DNA from: Candidatus Gracilibacteria bacterium
GTDB lineage: Bacteria; Patescibacteriota; Gracilibacteria; BD1-5; UBA6164
Direction of reading: 5' to 3'
NCBI GenBank assembly: GCA_010119145.1
Contig: JAACSU010000007.1
Location: forward strand, 329,869-393,868
DNA length: 64,000 nucleotides
This document shows, in pieces, positions 19,424 through 28,366 of this stretch. How positions within the stretch are numbered: position 1 is the stretch's first letter; each line of letters opens with the position of its first letter. The translations under genes were made by a program, and so were the position numbers. Under the pieces are notes generated by a model. The model was not told the origin of the DNA. It saw only the letters and a list, made by a program, of their open reading frames with translations, and did no database searches.

Positions 19424-21139
19424 CTAGCTCCACCAAATAGGATTGAATAGAGTTTCGACTTCAGGTTTTACCTGTATTTGAAGCTCTTTTTTGCTGTTTA
19501 TTTGTATGTTCAAAAACAATAATTTAGCAATTTTCCTCTTTTGAACATAACTAGCTTTTTTATAATAGCTTTGAGCATTGTTTAATATATCAATAAACAC
19601 TTCAAGTTCTACTATCTCATTTCTCTCTCATTCATCGAGAGCTTCTATTTCTTTTCTGAGAAACTTTATTTTAGAATCATAATCATTTCTTGTAGCTTCA
19701 TAGATACTTCTTTCCTCATTATCTGTTATTTTAGACATATTAGCTTGAATATATTTCTCTTTTCTTGTTTTAATACGTCCTATTTCAACTTGTTTCTTTT
19801 GTATTTTATCTTTAGTAGTGAGAGTTATATCCTCTAATTTAGTATTTATAGTAACTACATATTCATCAAACTGCTTTTTTGATACCTTAAAGCCTCATAG
19901 TACGTCGATAATCTTATTATCTATATCTTCTAACGAAACACTGAGTTTGTGACTCTTAGAGGCTGTATTTGCACATCTATAGTTTATTTGCGATGGACTT
20001 ACTACATCTTGTAGTTTAAGAAGTTTTCATTTCTTATTTGCTTCATCAATTTTATCAAAGTATCTTTTCTTATTCGGAAGAGAAAAAGTAAAACCATAAT
20101 TATCTTCTGTTTTTATAAAATCTATATCAAAAACTTTAATATCTTCATATATATCTTTTGTACGGCTTTTTTTAATAACAGTAGGATTTTTATAGTATCT
20201 CTCTTGTAGGACTTGAAATTGCTCTTCAGTAATAACAGGGGAGTAATACTTATTAGTCTCTCTTAAATCAGTGACGGTATCTCAATTTATAAACATTCCA
20301 TAATAAAATTCATCTTGAAACATCTTATTGAGCATTGTTTTACTAATAGGTCTTTCTTCTCAAGCTTTTATATAATATCTAGTGTATCAATTTGCATCTA
20401 AGAAATCTTTTATTTTTGATTCTACTTCTCAATTTAGTTTCATATCAAAAGCCTCTTTAATAAGAGGGAAGTATTCAGCATGGGGTTCGTGAAATCCATC
20501 TTCGTTTTGAAAGTATCACGGCTTATGTCTTCCTATAGCTTTTCAAGAGGCTACCTTACTATCATTTCATCTTGTAATATCGTCACTGAGTTTATCACTA
20601 TATTGTTTAGAGAATACAAACCATATTCAGAGCATCATTTTCCCACTTGCTGTATCTTCATAATGGAAGTTAGGGTATTTTACGGATAATACGGTTTTAC
20701 TTTGCTCTCTATTGATTTTAAGCTTGTTTTGATCGAGTAAATCAATGATATCTCAAGCCTCAAGCATATTTCTTGCTTGTCTGTCAGGAGAGTAGCTTAT
20801 GATTCCATTAATCTCTCAGCTTTTCACTTTCTTTATGAGGTTTTTCCATTTCGTTCGTTTTCATGGGACTTTTGCTGTTTCTTGCTCTTTTATAATGAAT
20901 AAATGCCTTGTATCTTGAAAGGTCTTTCTATTTACTAAGTCAGCTTCATTATCCTCTTTATATACTTCAGATTCACTTTCAAAGAGTGAAAAATCTTTTG
21001 GCTTACTTACTATAGTCAGCCCCTCTCTTTCAGCATATGAAACGCAAGCTCGTATTTGGTCAGGTATTGACTGCTTTTGATTGTCTGAGCTTTCGTCAGT
21101 AGATTTCCTGCAATAAATTATATAGTTTATATCGCTCAT
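19424..21139 (-). CDS. Large serine recombinase (site-specific integrase)
   Basis: A 571-residue protein starting MSDINYIIYCRKSTDESS, with the nucleophile Ser13 in the YCRKS motif. The catalytic domain continues through IISYSPDRQARNM (about residue 115). A recombinase DNA-binding domain (about 200-300) and a long charged coiled-coil-like region (about 430-520) follow. The Cys pairs of the usual zinc ribbon are not visible, only YRC remains. The last codons (IWWS-stop) lie in the tmRNA acceptor stem and CCA, so the att core is part of the coding sequence. Such enzymes catalyse directional insertion between attP and attB. It is the final gene of the element's operon. Confidence 0.92.
19427..19435. 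other. Putative attachment core, left (tmRNA side)
   Basis: GCTCCACCA, the last nine bases of the tmRNA. The same nine bases recur at 26912-26920. TTCAAA stands 8 nt before this copy and 12 nt before the other. Short identical cores are usual for serine recombinase sites. Confidence 0.55.
19450..19492 (+). terminator. Hairpin with T-run after tmRNA, inside the recombinase gene
   Basis: GAGTTTC…GAAGCTC outer stem, CAGGT…ACCTG inner stem, then six Ts. On the plus strand it would terminate tmRNA 15 nt after its CCA. On the minus strand it is coding sequence for the recombinase C-terminus. The element thus appears to supply the terminator of the gene it entered. Confidence 0.6.
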
Positions 21140-21214
21140 ATGTTCAAAATAGGTATAGGAATATATAATATATTTTACTCAATTTGAACATTTATACAAT
21201 AAAAAAAGAGCTGA

Positions 21215-21316
21215 TTACTCAGCTTCTTTCTCGTTTCTATCTATTTCTTGGAATATTCCAAGGAGTTCATAAAGAATCTCTCAGACAGAAGTGCTTTCAC
21301 TATTTTGTGAAGACAT
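21215..21316 (-). CDS. Small hypothetical protein (33 aa)
   Basis: An acidic peptide starting MSSQNSESTSVGEILYELLG, with AAGAG seven bases before its ATG as a weak Shine-Dalgarno. It lies between the 328-aa gene and the recombinase on the same strand. One TGA glycine. It may be a small regulator, or chance. Confidence 0.4.
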
Positions 21317-21408
21317 AATCTCTTACTTCATCATAGGCTCTTTATAGTAAAAGAGTAGTTCTGATTTCAGTAATAAGTCCTATATGGTAGTAGGTAAATA
21401 TATTATAT

Positions 21409-22395
21409 TTACTCTTTGCCTCCTTTCAATTTTATCTTTTCTTTAATGCTATATTTATTGATTTTTCATTTATGAATATCAGTTTCAATTTTAGAGAAAG
21501 GATATTGTTTTTTTAAGTCTACAAACTTTGTATCGTCTCAATATATATTGATTTGTCACTCTATAAAGCTTATTTCTCATTTCTGCTTTTTTATCTTTAT
21601 TTCATTATATTTTTCATCAAATACTTTATCTAGAATTAGACTTCTTTTCTCTTCTATTTCATCTAATATTTTTTTAAAGTCAGGTAGGATTCTTATTCAA
21701 TACTTAGTATTTTCTTCATATACAGTTGAAAGCCCAGTTATTTCTATAAATCAAAGAAAGCTATAGCATATAACAAACTCCATAAATGAAATTTCTTGTT
21801 TCTTTTGAAACATTTCCTTACTTATTTCAAATTCATCTCATAAGACATTATACAGGTAAGATATAGTATTTATAATAATCTTCTTATCGTATCTATACTT
21901 AGAATCAATTAGGTCATTGTCATAATATGTAAAATAAATAGTTTCAAAAAATCCCTCTATATATCATTTATAAAAATCTTCATAAAATTTCTTATGGTTC
22001 ATACATTTTGCAGGTATGATACAAACATTTTCTAAGTCTTTTTCTTTCAGCTTTATATATATATCATTTTGAAATAACTCTACTATATTATATTTTTCTA
22101 TAGATTTATTACCTGTTAATTCAAAGTATCATAGTCAATAGAAATGAAAGTTTAGATAAAAGAAAACTAATTTATCTCTATTTGTTAAATTTAATCAAAA
22201 AAAATCTAGAAAATTGTATATTTCTGCTCAGCTATTAATATCCCATCAATTTTTGATGAAATTTGTAAATATAATATAGTGATATTGAGATTTTAGCATC
22301 ACTCATACATCTTTTGAAGAGTAATGAGAATAGATTTGCTTGAGTTCTTCAAATCAGTCTTCAATATTTTTTAGAGCATCTTCTTTTGTTATCAT
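21409..22395 (-). CDS. Unknown protein of the R-M cassette (328 aa)
   Basis: Starts MITKEDALKNIEDGFEELKQ, 6 bp after the HNH nuclease stop, so probably co-translated with the nuclease and methyltransferase. It is soluble, rich in Tyr, Phe, Lys and Glu, mostly helical in appearance, with a basic Lys-rich C-terminus. No motif is recognised. By position it could be an accessory restriction or immunity subunit, a specificity factor or an unrelated cargo protein. The frame is open only with TGA as glycine. Confidence 0.7.
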
Positions 22396-22401
22396 AGCTT
22401 A

Positions 22402-23502
22402 CTATAGTGTCAATTCATTGAAGTTGTCTTGAAAAACAAACTTTCTATGATAATCTAAGTATTTTTCTCGTTTCTCTGGAAATATTCTAACATTCCTTTT
22501 AATATTAGGATTAATATTTAATTTATCCCATGTGTATTTACTTAATAATGTTCAACATATTAAATCTCATTGATCTGTAAAAGTAATATAACCTTGGTCA
22601 AATAGCTTATCATAGGTAGGAGAAAATGCTAATCAATTTAAATAATCATTAGCTTCTATCATACTATTTTCATTAACGCAGGCTTTATATGGTTTTATAT
22701 GACTTGCAATAAGTAATCTTTCATCCGATATCAAAGTGAATGGACATTGGGGCATATATTCAATGACCTCTTTTCTATATTTTTGTTGTCATTCTCTTGA
22801 TTTTACTCTTTTAGTTTTTGTAATTTTTGTTTCCTCTTCTAATATCTCTTCACTAAACTCGGTAATTTTAGGATGAGTGATAGACCTGAAATTATAATCT
22901 AATAGGATTCTGAAGTAGTATAGAGGCTCAGTGCCATTGTTAGAATCAATAGGAATTAGCTTTAGTATAGATAAGTAACTAATTTTTGGTAGGATTATTT
23001 TCCTCCAAGTTTTCCATATATTATCATCTGAGCGAATATATCATCTGTCTCTTCAACTATCTAAGAAATCTGAAACATCATATATCTGAAATCAATTTAC
23101 TTCAGATTCTAAATTATTAATTTCTTCAAAATATTGATTATAATTTTCAGAAATATTTTGATTGTAAAATTGTTCTTGTTGTTGATATTCAATTCTTGAG
23201 TCGTATAGATATTTTAATAAATTATTTTTACTAAAAAAACACTTATTTTGGATTTGAGTATACTCTCTTTCTCAGTCTTCATTTTTTCCTTGTCACCATT
23301 TTTTATATTCAAAAAAAGTGCTTAATCTATCTCAGCTATCTCATTTATAGCTTCCTACATATTTTCTAGCCTCTCAATTTCACTTGTATAGAGCAAGCTT
23401 GTTTTTTCTATGTATAAAACTATCTTCAGCTCTCAAATCTTGTATTGAATCAATAACATAGTAATCATTTCAGTCTATGCGTAATTTTTGATAATTAGTC
23501 AT
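22402..23502 (-). CDS. HNH endonuclease, probable restriction enzyme
   Basis: A 366-residue protein. The C-terminal 110 residues carry the HNH fold of restriction-associated nucleases: QCPFTLI, then ASHIKPYK (first His), then LNGLAFSPTYDKLFDQGYI (Asn and the final metal-side motif). The usual second HNH histidine appears as Asp (YDKLFD), a change to note. The N-terminal 240 residues are family-unknown and could bind the recognition site. Its start overlaps the C5 methyltransferase stop by 8 bp, which strongly suggests a type II restriction-modification pair. Recognition sequence cannot be read from the protein. Confidence 0.82.
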
Positions 23503-24769
23503 TTTTTTCAGAATACTTAGTAATATCTATTTCTAATAAGATAGCGATTAAAACGTCTACGACAATACTATTTCAAGCTTGCCTATACATTTGAGTATCA
23601 CTTACATTTTGTTTGAAATCATCTCAGAATCACATTAGTCTCAAACATTCTCTAGGAGTAAGTTTCCTTATTTTTCATTTATTGTGAGTAACATAATTAT
23701 CAACTCAAGCTCGATGCATTTTATGCATACTCTGTAAAAGTGGTCTTGCTACTTCTAGGTCAGTGGAATTATTATTTGTTCTAAAGTTTTTTGTTCAATA
23801 AGCCAAAACATATTTCTTAGTTTTTTCAGAAAGATAGTATTTCTCTTCAACCTCATTAATATTAAAAATAAAATCATCAAATCAACTTTCATTTGCCTCT
23901 TCAAATACAAAGTCTCAATGCCAATTATATTGTTGATTTGCCTTCTGACATATAGCTATATCTCAATTTATTTGTGTATATCTTTTTTTTCTATTCTTAG
24001 AACTTGTTACAAATTTAACTCATTTCTCTTTTAGGTAATATTTAGAATCAGTATAATCTTCTAAAAAATCCTGCATAGAATGTTCAAGTTTAATTGGAGC
24101 TGGAAAAGTAAAATCAACTTTATGGTCTTTAAATCATATTACGAATATTCGTTCTCTATGTTGAGGTATTCAGTAGTCTTTGGAGTTTAGAACTTTATAG
24201 CTATATTTATAGCCTAGTTCATCAAATGTAGCTTTCATAACCTCAAAGGTGTTTCACTTATCATGGTTAATAAGTCATTTAACATTCTCATATATAAATA
24301 TTTTAGGCTGGCTCTCCTTTATTACCCTAGCAAACTCATAAAATAGAGTCCCTCTCGTATCATCAAATCACTTTCTTTTTCATACCATAGAAAATGATTG
24401 GCAGGGACTTCATCCAACTAGTAAATCAATTTTTCATTTATATTTCTTACCTTTAATGTCATTAACATCATCATACCATTGACTATCGTTTATACCATAA
24501 TTAGTAAAGTAACTTTCTTTTACAAATTTATCTATATCACTTGCAAAAACAATTTCTGATTTTACTCAAAGCCTCTTAAATGAATGTTCAATTGCTCAGA
24601 TTCAAGAAAACATTGTTGCAATTTTTATGTTGGCATTAGGGTTCGAAAGAGTATTATATCTCCAATCTTTATCTTTAGGTTGCTTTTTAAAATTAATTGG
24701 ATAATTCTCAAGTGCAAATATTACCTTTTTTTTACTTTCTTTTATATTAGATGAAACAAGGGGGTTCAT
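23495..24769 (-). CDS. DNA (cytosine-5) methyltransferase
   Basis: A 424-residue enzyme with the family's ordered motifs. Motif I ATMFSGIGAIEHSF is near residue 51, motif IV GGSPCQSFS with catalytic Cys123, motif VI YENVKG (about 160), motif VIII GIPQHRERIFVIG (about 200). A target-recognition region follows and motif X YRQAGNSIVV lies near residue 400. It uses S-adenosylmethionine to methylate cytosine. All key glycines of motifs I and IV include TGA codons. It is followed with an 8-bp overlap by an HNH nuclease, so it most likely protects against that enzyme. It starts after a 307-bp regulatory gap. Confidence 0.95.
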
Positions 24770-25076
24770 ATTTGGATATATATCGTGTATAAAATTCTTC
24801 GGTACTATATATTGGATTTTGTAAAATTCAATATTAAATTTTATCTATTAAAATTTAGTATTATATTATTTATATAAATATACTAACATTTAGTGCAAAA
24901 ACAATCCTAAAATTAGACTTTAACATACATTTAATTAGGTAACAATACTTTAATTTTACAGTCTTTTTACCTAACGTCTTATAACGATAATAATAGTAGT
25001 ATAAATCAAGATATTATTAAAAATAGCTCTAAGTTAAATCGGGTCATCAAATAATTATTTATATTTTAGATTTTAA
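24770..25076 (-). promoter_or_regulatory. Regulatory gap upstream of the methyltransferase
   Basis: 307 bp of very AT-rich DNA without a gene. It contains a long inverted repeat at 24830-24862 (AATATTAAATTTTA / TTAAAATTTAGTATT, 4-nt centre, one mismatch) and a second one, TTAGGTAA (24935-24942) / TTACCTAA (24967-24974). Such repeats are expected for control of an R-M operon, whose timing must be regulated. No separate controller (C) protein gene is seen. Confidence 0.5.
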
Positions 25077-25883
25077 TTAAATTCAGATATTTTTTTCAGT
25101 TTCTACTAATATTTTTCAGGGAACTAAAAGCTTAGGTATATATTGTAAAGCTAAAGGGTCTCTTTCTTTAAAATATCAAGTTCATTTCTCTGGAATCCAT
25201 ATATTATCTACATAATAGATAAAAGTTGGTAGTACATCATTTTCATATTGCTTACAGTCAAATTCTGTACCATTAGGAAACTTATGAGAGTACATCTTAT
25301 ATTTATTTGAAAATTCAGGATGATTCTTCTTTAAGTAATCAGAAAATAATCTTCATACTGAATTATCAGGTCTAATCTCTTTGTTATTTAAAGCCTTATT
25401 TGGTATTTGGTATCAAATTCTTTCAAATTGTCCATACAGTCTTATAAAGAGTTCAGAAATAACAGAAAAATAACCCCTTTCTGTTCTATCCCAGTTATCA
25501 TTAAAACGTACTACAAAATTGGGAGTCTCAAGCCTATTAATTCAATAAGCTCAGGTTTTCCTTATGGATGGAATTACCTCTTTAGTCACCCATTTTCTAA
25601 ATGTTTTCGCAGATTCTTTTCTACTTTTAAAAATCAAAGCATATAATCCACTTTCAGAAATGAGTTTCACATTACGTTCCTGACCTGACCTATGTAATAC
25701 ATAGTCCAGCTTTTCGTCTTCGTCTAATCATTGTATAGCTATGGTTGCATTTTGAATTTCAAGTAATTTACAAACGTCAATTGCAACAAACCAAATATCA
25801 CCATCTATATTTATAGTTGTTAGATTTGCGAAATGTTTTTGGTCTTCTTCAAATTGAAAAAGTTGTATTTGTGCTGGACTCAT
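25077..25883 (-). CDS. Bro-N domain protein (prophage antirepressor type)
   Basis: A 268-residue protein. Residues about 20-110 follow the Bro-N pattern: IDGDIWFVAIDVCKLLEIQN, then DEDEKLDYV, ISESGLYALIFKSRKESAK and FRKWVTKEVIPSIRKTG. Bro-N domains bind DNA and are common in phages and mobile elements as antirepressors. The C-terminal 150 residues are not a familiar antirepressor domain. It lies between the 201-aa element gene and the R-M pair on the same strand. A 23-nt repeat found upstream of it also precedes the 201-aa gene. Confidence 0.85.
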
Positions 25884-25946
25884 ATTTTATATTTATATAA
25901 ATATTATAATAGTAATATAACGAGCTTTAAAGATTAATGAAAAGTT

Positions 25947-25969
25947 TTAACCGAAATCATTAGTCTGTA
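25947..25969. repeat. 23-nt element repeat, copy 1
   Basis: Contains TTAACCGAAATCATTAG followed by TCTGTA. It differs by one base from copy 2 at 26673-26695 and lies 64 bp upstream of the Bro-N start. Confidence 0.75.
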
Positions 25970-25973
25970 ACTT

Positions 25974-26579
25974 TTACCATCATAAAAGACTACTCATATT
26001 TTCTACTTCTTCTCTTGAAGGCATTTTTTGCTTTAATTTAAGTATTCTCTGAGCTTTCTTTGTGAGTTTCCCATTTCTTACAGGGTATTTCATAGTTCTT
26101 CTTATAACTTCTATTTTTACAAAAGCATCTCACATCAAATATCACATATACCTGTATCTCTTACTTTTCTTTTGATCGTCGTAGCATAGATTAAGGGTCT
26201 TTCTACTCGCAAATATTCAATTCCCTTGTAGGTAGAGTATAGAGCATCTATTTTCTTTACAAGGACATAAGAACCACCATCTGACTCCTCAGTAATTACA
26301 AAGAGTAGATACAAGGGAGATTTTATAATCAAAAGACTTTTTTTCTCAATCTCTATTTGTTTGAGTGAAAGTAACTCTTATATATCAAGAAGTTTCTCAT
26401 TTATTTACTTCTATTCATATATTTCAATTATCCTCTCATCATAGCTTCCAATAAAGCCCTCATTTTTTATAATCTACTCAAGCATCTAAGTATCAGTACT
26501 TTTTAAGAAATTTAATACTAAGAGTCTTTGAATAGTCTTCTACACTATCTCTTCACTGTCAGTAGTAATATCTTCACAT
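25974..26579 (-). CDS. Element-associated hypothetical protein (201 aa)
   Basis: Starts MGRYYGQGRDSVEDYSKTLS and reads through about 18 TGA codons. The middle has a WWFLCPCKENRCSILYLQ segment followed by ASRKTLNLCYDDQ. This resembles a domain of small phage and plasmid proteins with a Cys-x-Cys…Cys knuckle and a following NLxY motif. The C-terminal 50 residues are strongly basic. DNA or RNA binding is possible but not shown. A second frame across the same DNA stays open under the standard code and is a shadow. Confidence 0.72.
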
Positions 26580-26628
26580 GGTAAGGTTTTGTTAGGGTGT
26601 TATTTATCAATAAAGGTTAACATTAGTT

Positions 26629-26661
26629 AGCATTTGTTAGTAAGCAATTTGTAAGCATTTA
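26629..26661. repeat. Three iteron-like direct repeats
   Basis: AGCATTTGTT, AAGCAATTTGT and AAGCATTTA are spaced 11-13 bp apart, about one helical turn, in the promoter region of the 201-aa gene. They may be binding sites for an element regulator or replication protein. Confidence 0.4.
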
Positions 26662-26672
26662 CTTTCTCTCTA

Positions 26673-26695
26673 TTAACCGAAATCATTAGCCTGTA
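26673..26695. repeat. 23-nt element repeat, copy 2
   Basis: TTAACCGAAATCATTAG followed by CCTGTA, in the same orientation as copy 1. It lies 94 bp upstream of the 201-aa gene start and 58 bp beyond the 41-aa gene stop. Repeated position before two element genes suggests a shared operator. Confidence 0.75.
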
Positions 26696-26752
26696 GGGAA
26701 GTGTTCATATATAGTTAGCTTATATATAAATACTATAGTTTTATTTGTACTA

Positions 26753-26878
26753 CTATACTACTTCATATAAAAGCCTCTCTTCTCGGGAGAGCTTTCAAAG
26801 TATCTTCTCACTTCAGTCAAACTCACTTCTATAAAAAGCCATTAATCATTTAGCTACTCTAAGAGGACTTCTTTTCAT
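26753..26878 (-). CDS. Small hypothetical protein (41 aa) at element right end
   Basis: Starts MKRSPLRVAKGLMAFYRSEF and continues as a basic, helix-forming peptide ending in LYEVV. AGAGG lies 5 nt before the ATG, a good Shine-Dalgarno by the standards of this contig. The frame stays open far upstream across the att core, so an older, longer protein may have been cut by the insertion. Function unknown. Confidence 0.5.
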
Positions 26879-26911
26879 AAAAGCCTCTATATGTTCAAAG
26901 TGTGAGCTATT

Positions 26912-26920
26912 GCTCCACCA
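26912..26920. other. Putative attachment core, right
   Basis: A second copy of GCTCCACCA, preceded by TTCAAA 12 nt upstream as a partial echo of the tmRNA T-loop. It lies just outside the last minus-strand element gene and before the plus-strand chromosomal genes. Confidence 0.5.
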
Positions 26921-26968
26921 TATGATTTTTATCTCTTTCTCACAAGGAATGAGTCCGATAAATAAGCG

Positions 26969-26997
26969 AAAAAGTAGGTTTTCAAACCTGCTTTTTT
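26969..26997 (+). terminator. Intrinsic terminator, possibly the original ssrA terminator
   Basis: GTAGGTTT-TC-AAACCTGC stem with an A-run before and six Ts after. It lies 49 bp beyond the right attachment core. If the element were excised, it would stand downstream of the tmRNA. Confidence 0.75.
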
Positions 26998-27078
26998 ATC
27001 GTATAGTAATTTCTGTTTTTTTAAGTAAGATATACATACTATAAACCACAGTGGAAAATAGCTTTATACTTTTTAATT

Positions 27079-28352
27079 ATGATTATGAATAATATAATTA
27101 AGAAAATTGCTAGTACACTCAGTTTAACGACTCTTTTATTTTCAATTTTCTTAACAGTACATGCTGGAGTCTCTACAGAAACGGATGCTGCAAATTCGTT
27201 ATCTTCTCTTTGAATCATTGTCGACCAATCGGGTACTCCCGAGGCATATAATTTAGGAGCTACTATTACGAGAAGAGAAATACTTAAGGTTATGATAAAT
27301 ATGTCTCTTGTACAAGTTTGAAATACTTGTACCGGAAAGTTTATTGATTTACCAGAATCTGATTGGGGATGTAAGTATGCAGAAGTTGCATTATCAAGAG
27401 GTTTTATTGCTCCCAATTCTTTCTTTAGACCAGATGATAGTGTATCAAAAGCAGAAGCATTGAAAATGATTTTTCAATCGAGAGGTCTTTCTAAAGATTA
27501 TTCGTATGAGGATTGGAGAGTTTGATATATAGCAGCAGCTATACAAAATAGAGTATTGGATAAACTCTATACAGATTATAATACCGCTTGAACTCGAGGA
27601 TGAATTTTTCTCTCTGATCTAATGCTATTGATATAACACCAGATTTACAAACTGCTTGTATAGATGAAGTGTGAGGTATTCCTGTGATTACTTCTATTTC
27701 TGCCTATTCAGGTACTATTGATGCAAAACTTACCATAAAGGGCTGTAACTTCTCAGGTTTTGAATGAGATAAAAATGCTTGGATTGAAGATAATCAAGGG
27801 ATTAAATGAATTATATATTGAGATTCATCATCAACTTCAAATATTCTCCACATTACTTTACAATCTCCCTTATGTCAAAGCGACACTTCATATAGTGGTC
27901 TCACCTGTAGCACTTGGTTTACTTTAATCCCATGAGAATATAAAATTTATACCTCACCATGGGGAAAGCAGAGTAATATAATCGGCTTTACTGTACTAGA
28001 TCCTCAATACATAATCCCAGAAATTTCTTATCAAGATGTTATGGATTATGTAAATCAACATATTACAGAAATCATCACTCCGTATTCTTCTATTTTACCA
28101 GTAAATGGTACATGGTTTGCTGACTGATATGGTTTTACATCAACTCATCATGCTTACGTGGATTATGAAGACTGACACAATTTGTATAGAGCATTATTAA
28201 ATTGTGATACCATAGATTCCACGATTTCATGTAATCCTTTAGCAATATTTGAAAAACAATCTTCATCATGGATAGTAATCCAAGGAGAAGATACTCAAAA
28301 AGATAATCCTATAGTCTATCAACATACCTTAGATTATGTATGGGAAAGATAA
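27079..28352 (+). pseudogene. SLH-domain secreted protein interrupted by a frameshift
   Basis: The first frame (27079-27636) encodes a signal peptide and SLH-like repeats (ATITRREILKVM, WGCKYAEVALSRG, SVSKAEALKM) and stops at TAA. The coding signal continues without break in the -1 frame to TAA at 28350-28352, giving about 245 further residues with Cys pairs and an Ig-like look. The switch is at the T5 run 27605-27609. One extra T would restore one ORF of about 425 residues. It could be a true pseudogene, an assembly error or programmed -1 slippage. The C-terminal part has aromatic-rich segments (WIVIQGEDTQKDNP) of unknown role. Confidence 0.75.
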
Positions 28353-28366
28353 AACTTTAATTTTTT

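Larger units (their letters stand above)
18995..19435 (+). ncRNA. ssrA: tmRNA (ssrA)
   Basis: The 5' end GGGGCTA pairs with TAGCTCC just before the 3' ACCA, making a 7-bp acceptor stem with one G-U. The T-arm is GTGGG-TTCAAAT-CCCAC next to the 3' end. The tRNA-like domain brackets about 370 nt with a tag reading frame, as in one-piece tmRNAs. tmRNA rescues stalled ribosomes by adding a degradation tag. At 441 nt it is longer than most. Its 3' end is the insertion site of a mobile element, and the last 12 nt also encode, on the other strand, the C-terminus of that element's recombinase. Confidence 0.93.
19424..26920. mobile_element. Integrative element inserted in the tmRNA 3' end, carrying R-M genes
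   Basis: Bounded by GCTCCACCA at the tmRNA 3' end (19427-19435) and again at 26912-26920. Ten minus-strand genes lie between: a large serine recombinase next to the tmRNA, two small ORFs, a 328-aa unknown, HNH nuclease, C5 methyltransferase, Bro-N protein and a 201-aa element-type protein. All use TGA as glycine, so the element is adapted to code-25 hosts. The right boundary is inferred from the short core repeat plus the change in gene orientation. No structural or transfer genes are seen, so it is an integrative island or satellite rather than a full phage. Confidence 0.75.

Noticed and set aside
26135-26332. Minus-strand ORF of 65 codons open under the standard code
   Set aside because: It starts with TTG only and lies out of frame inside the 201-aa code-25 gene, which has far better protein-like composition.
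19436-26911. Complete prophage
   Set aside because: There are no capsid, terminase, portal, tail or lysis genes. Only the recombinase, regulators and R-M cargo are present.
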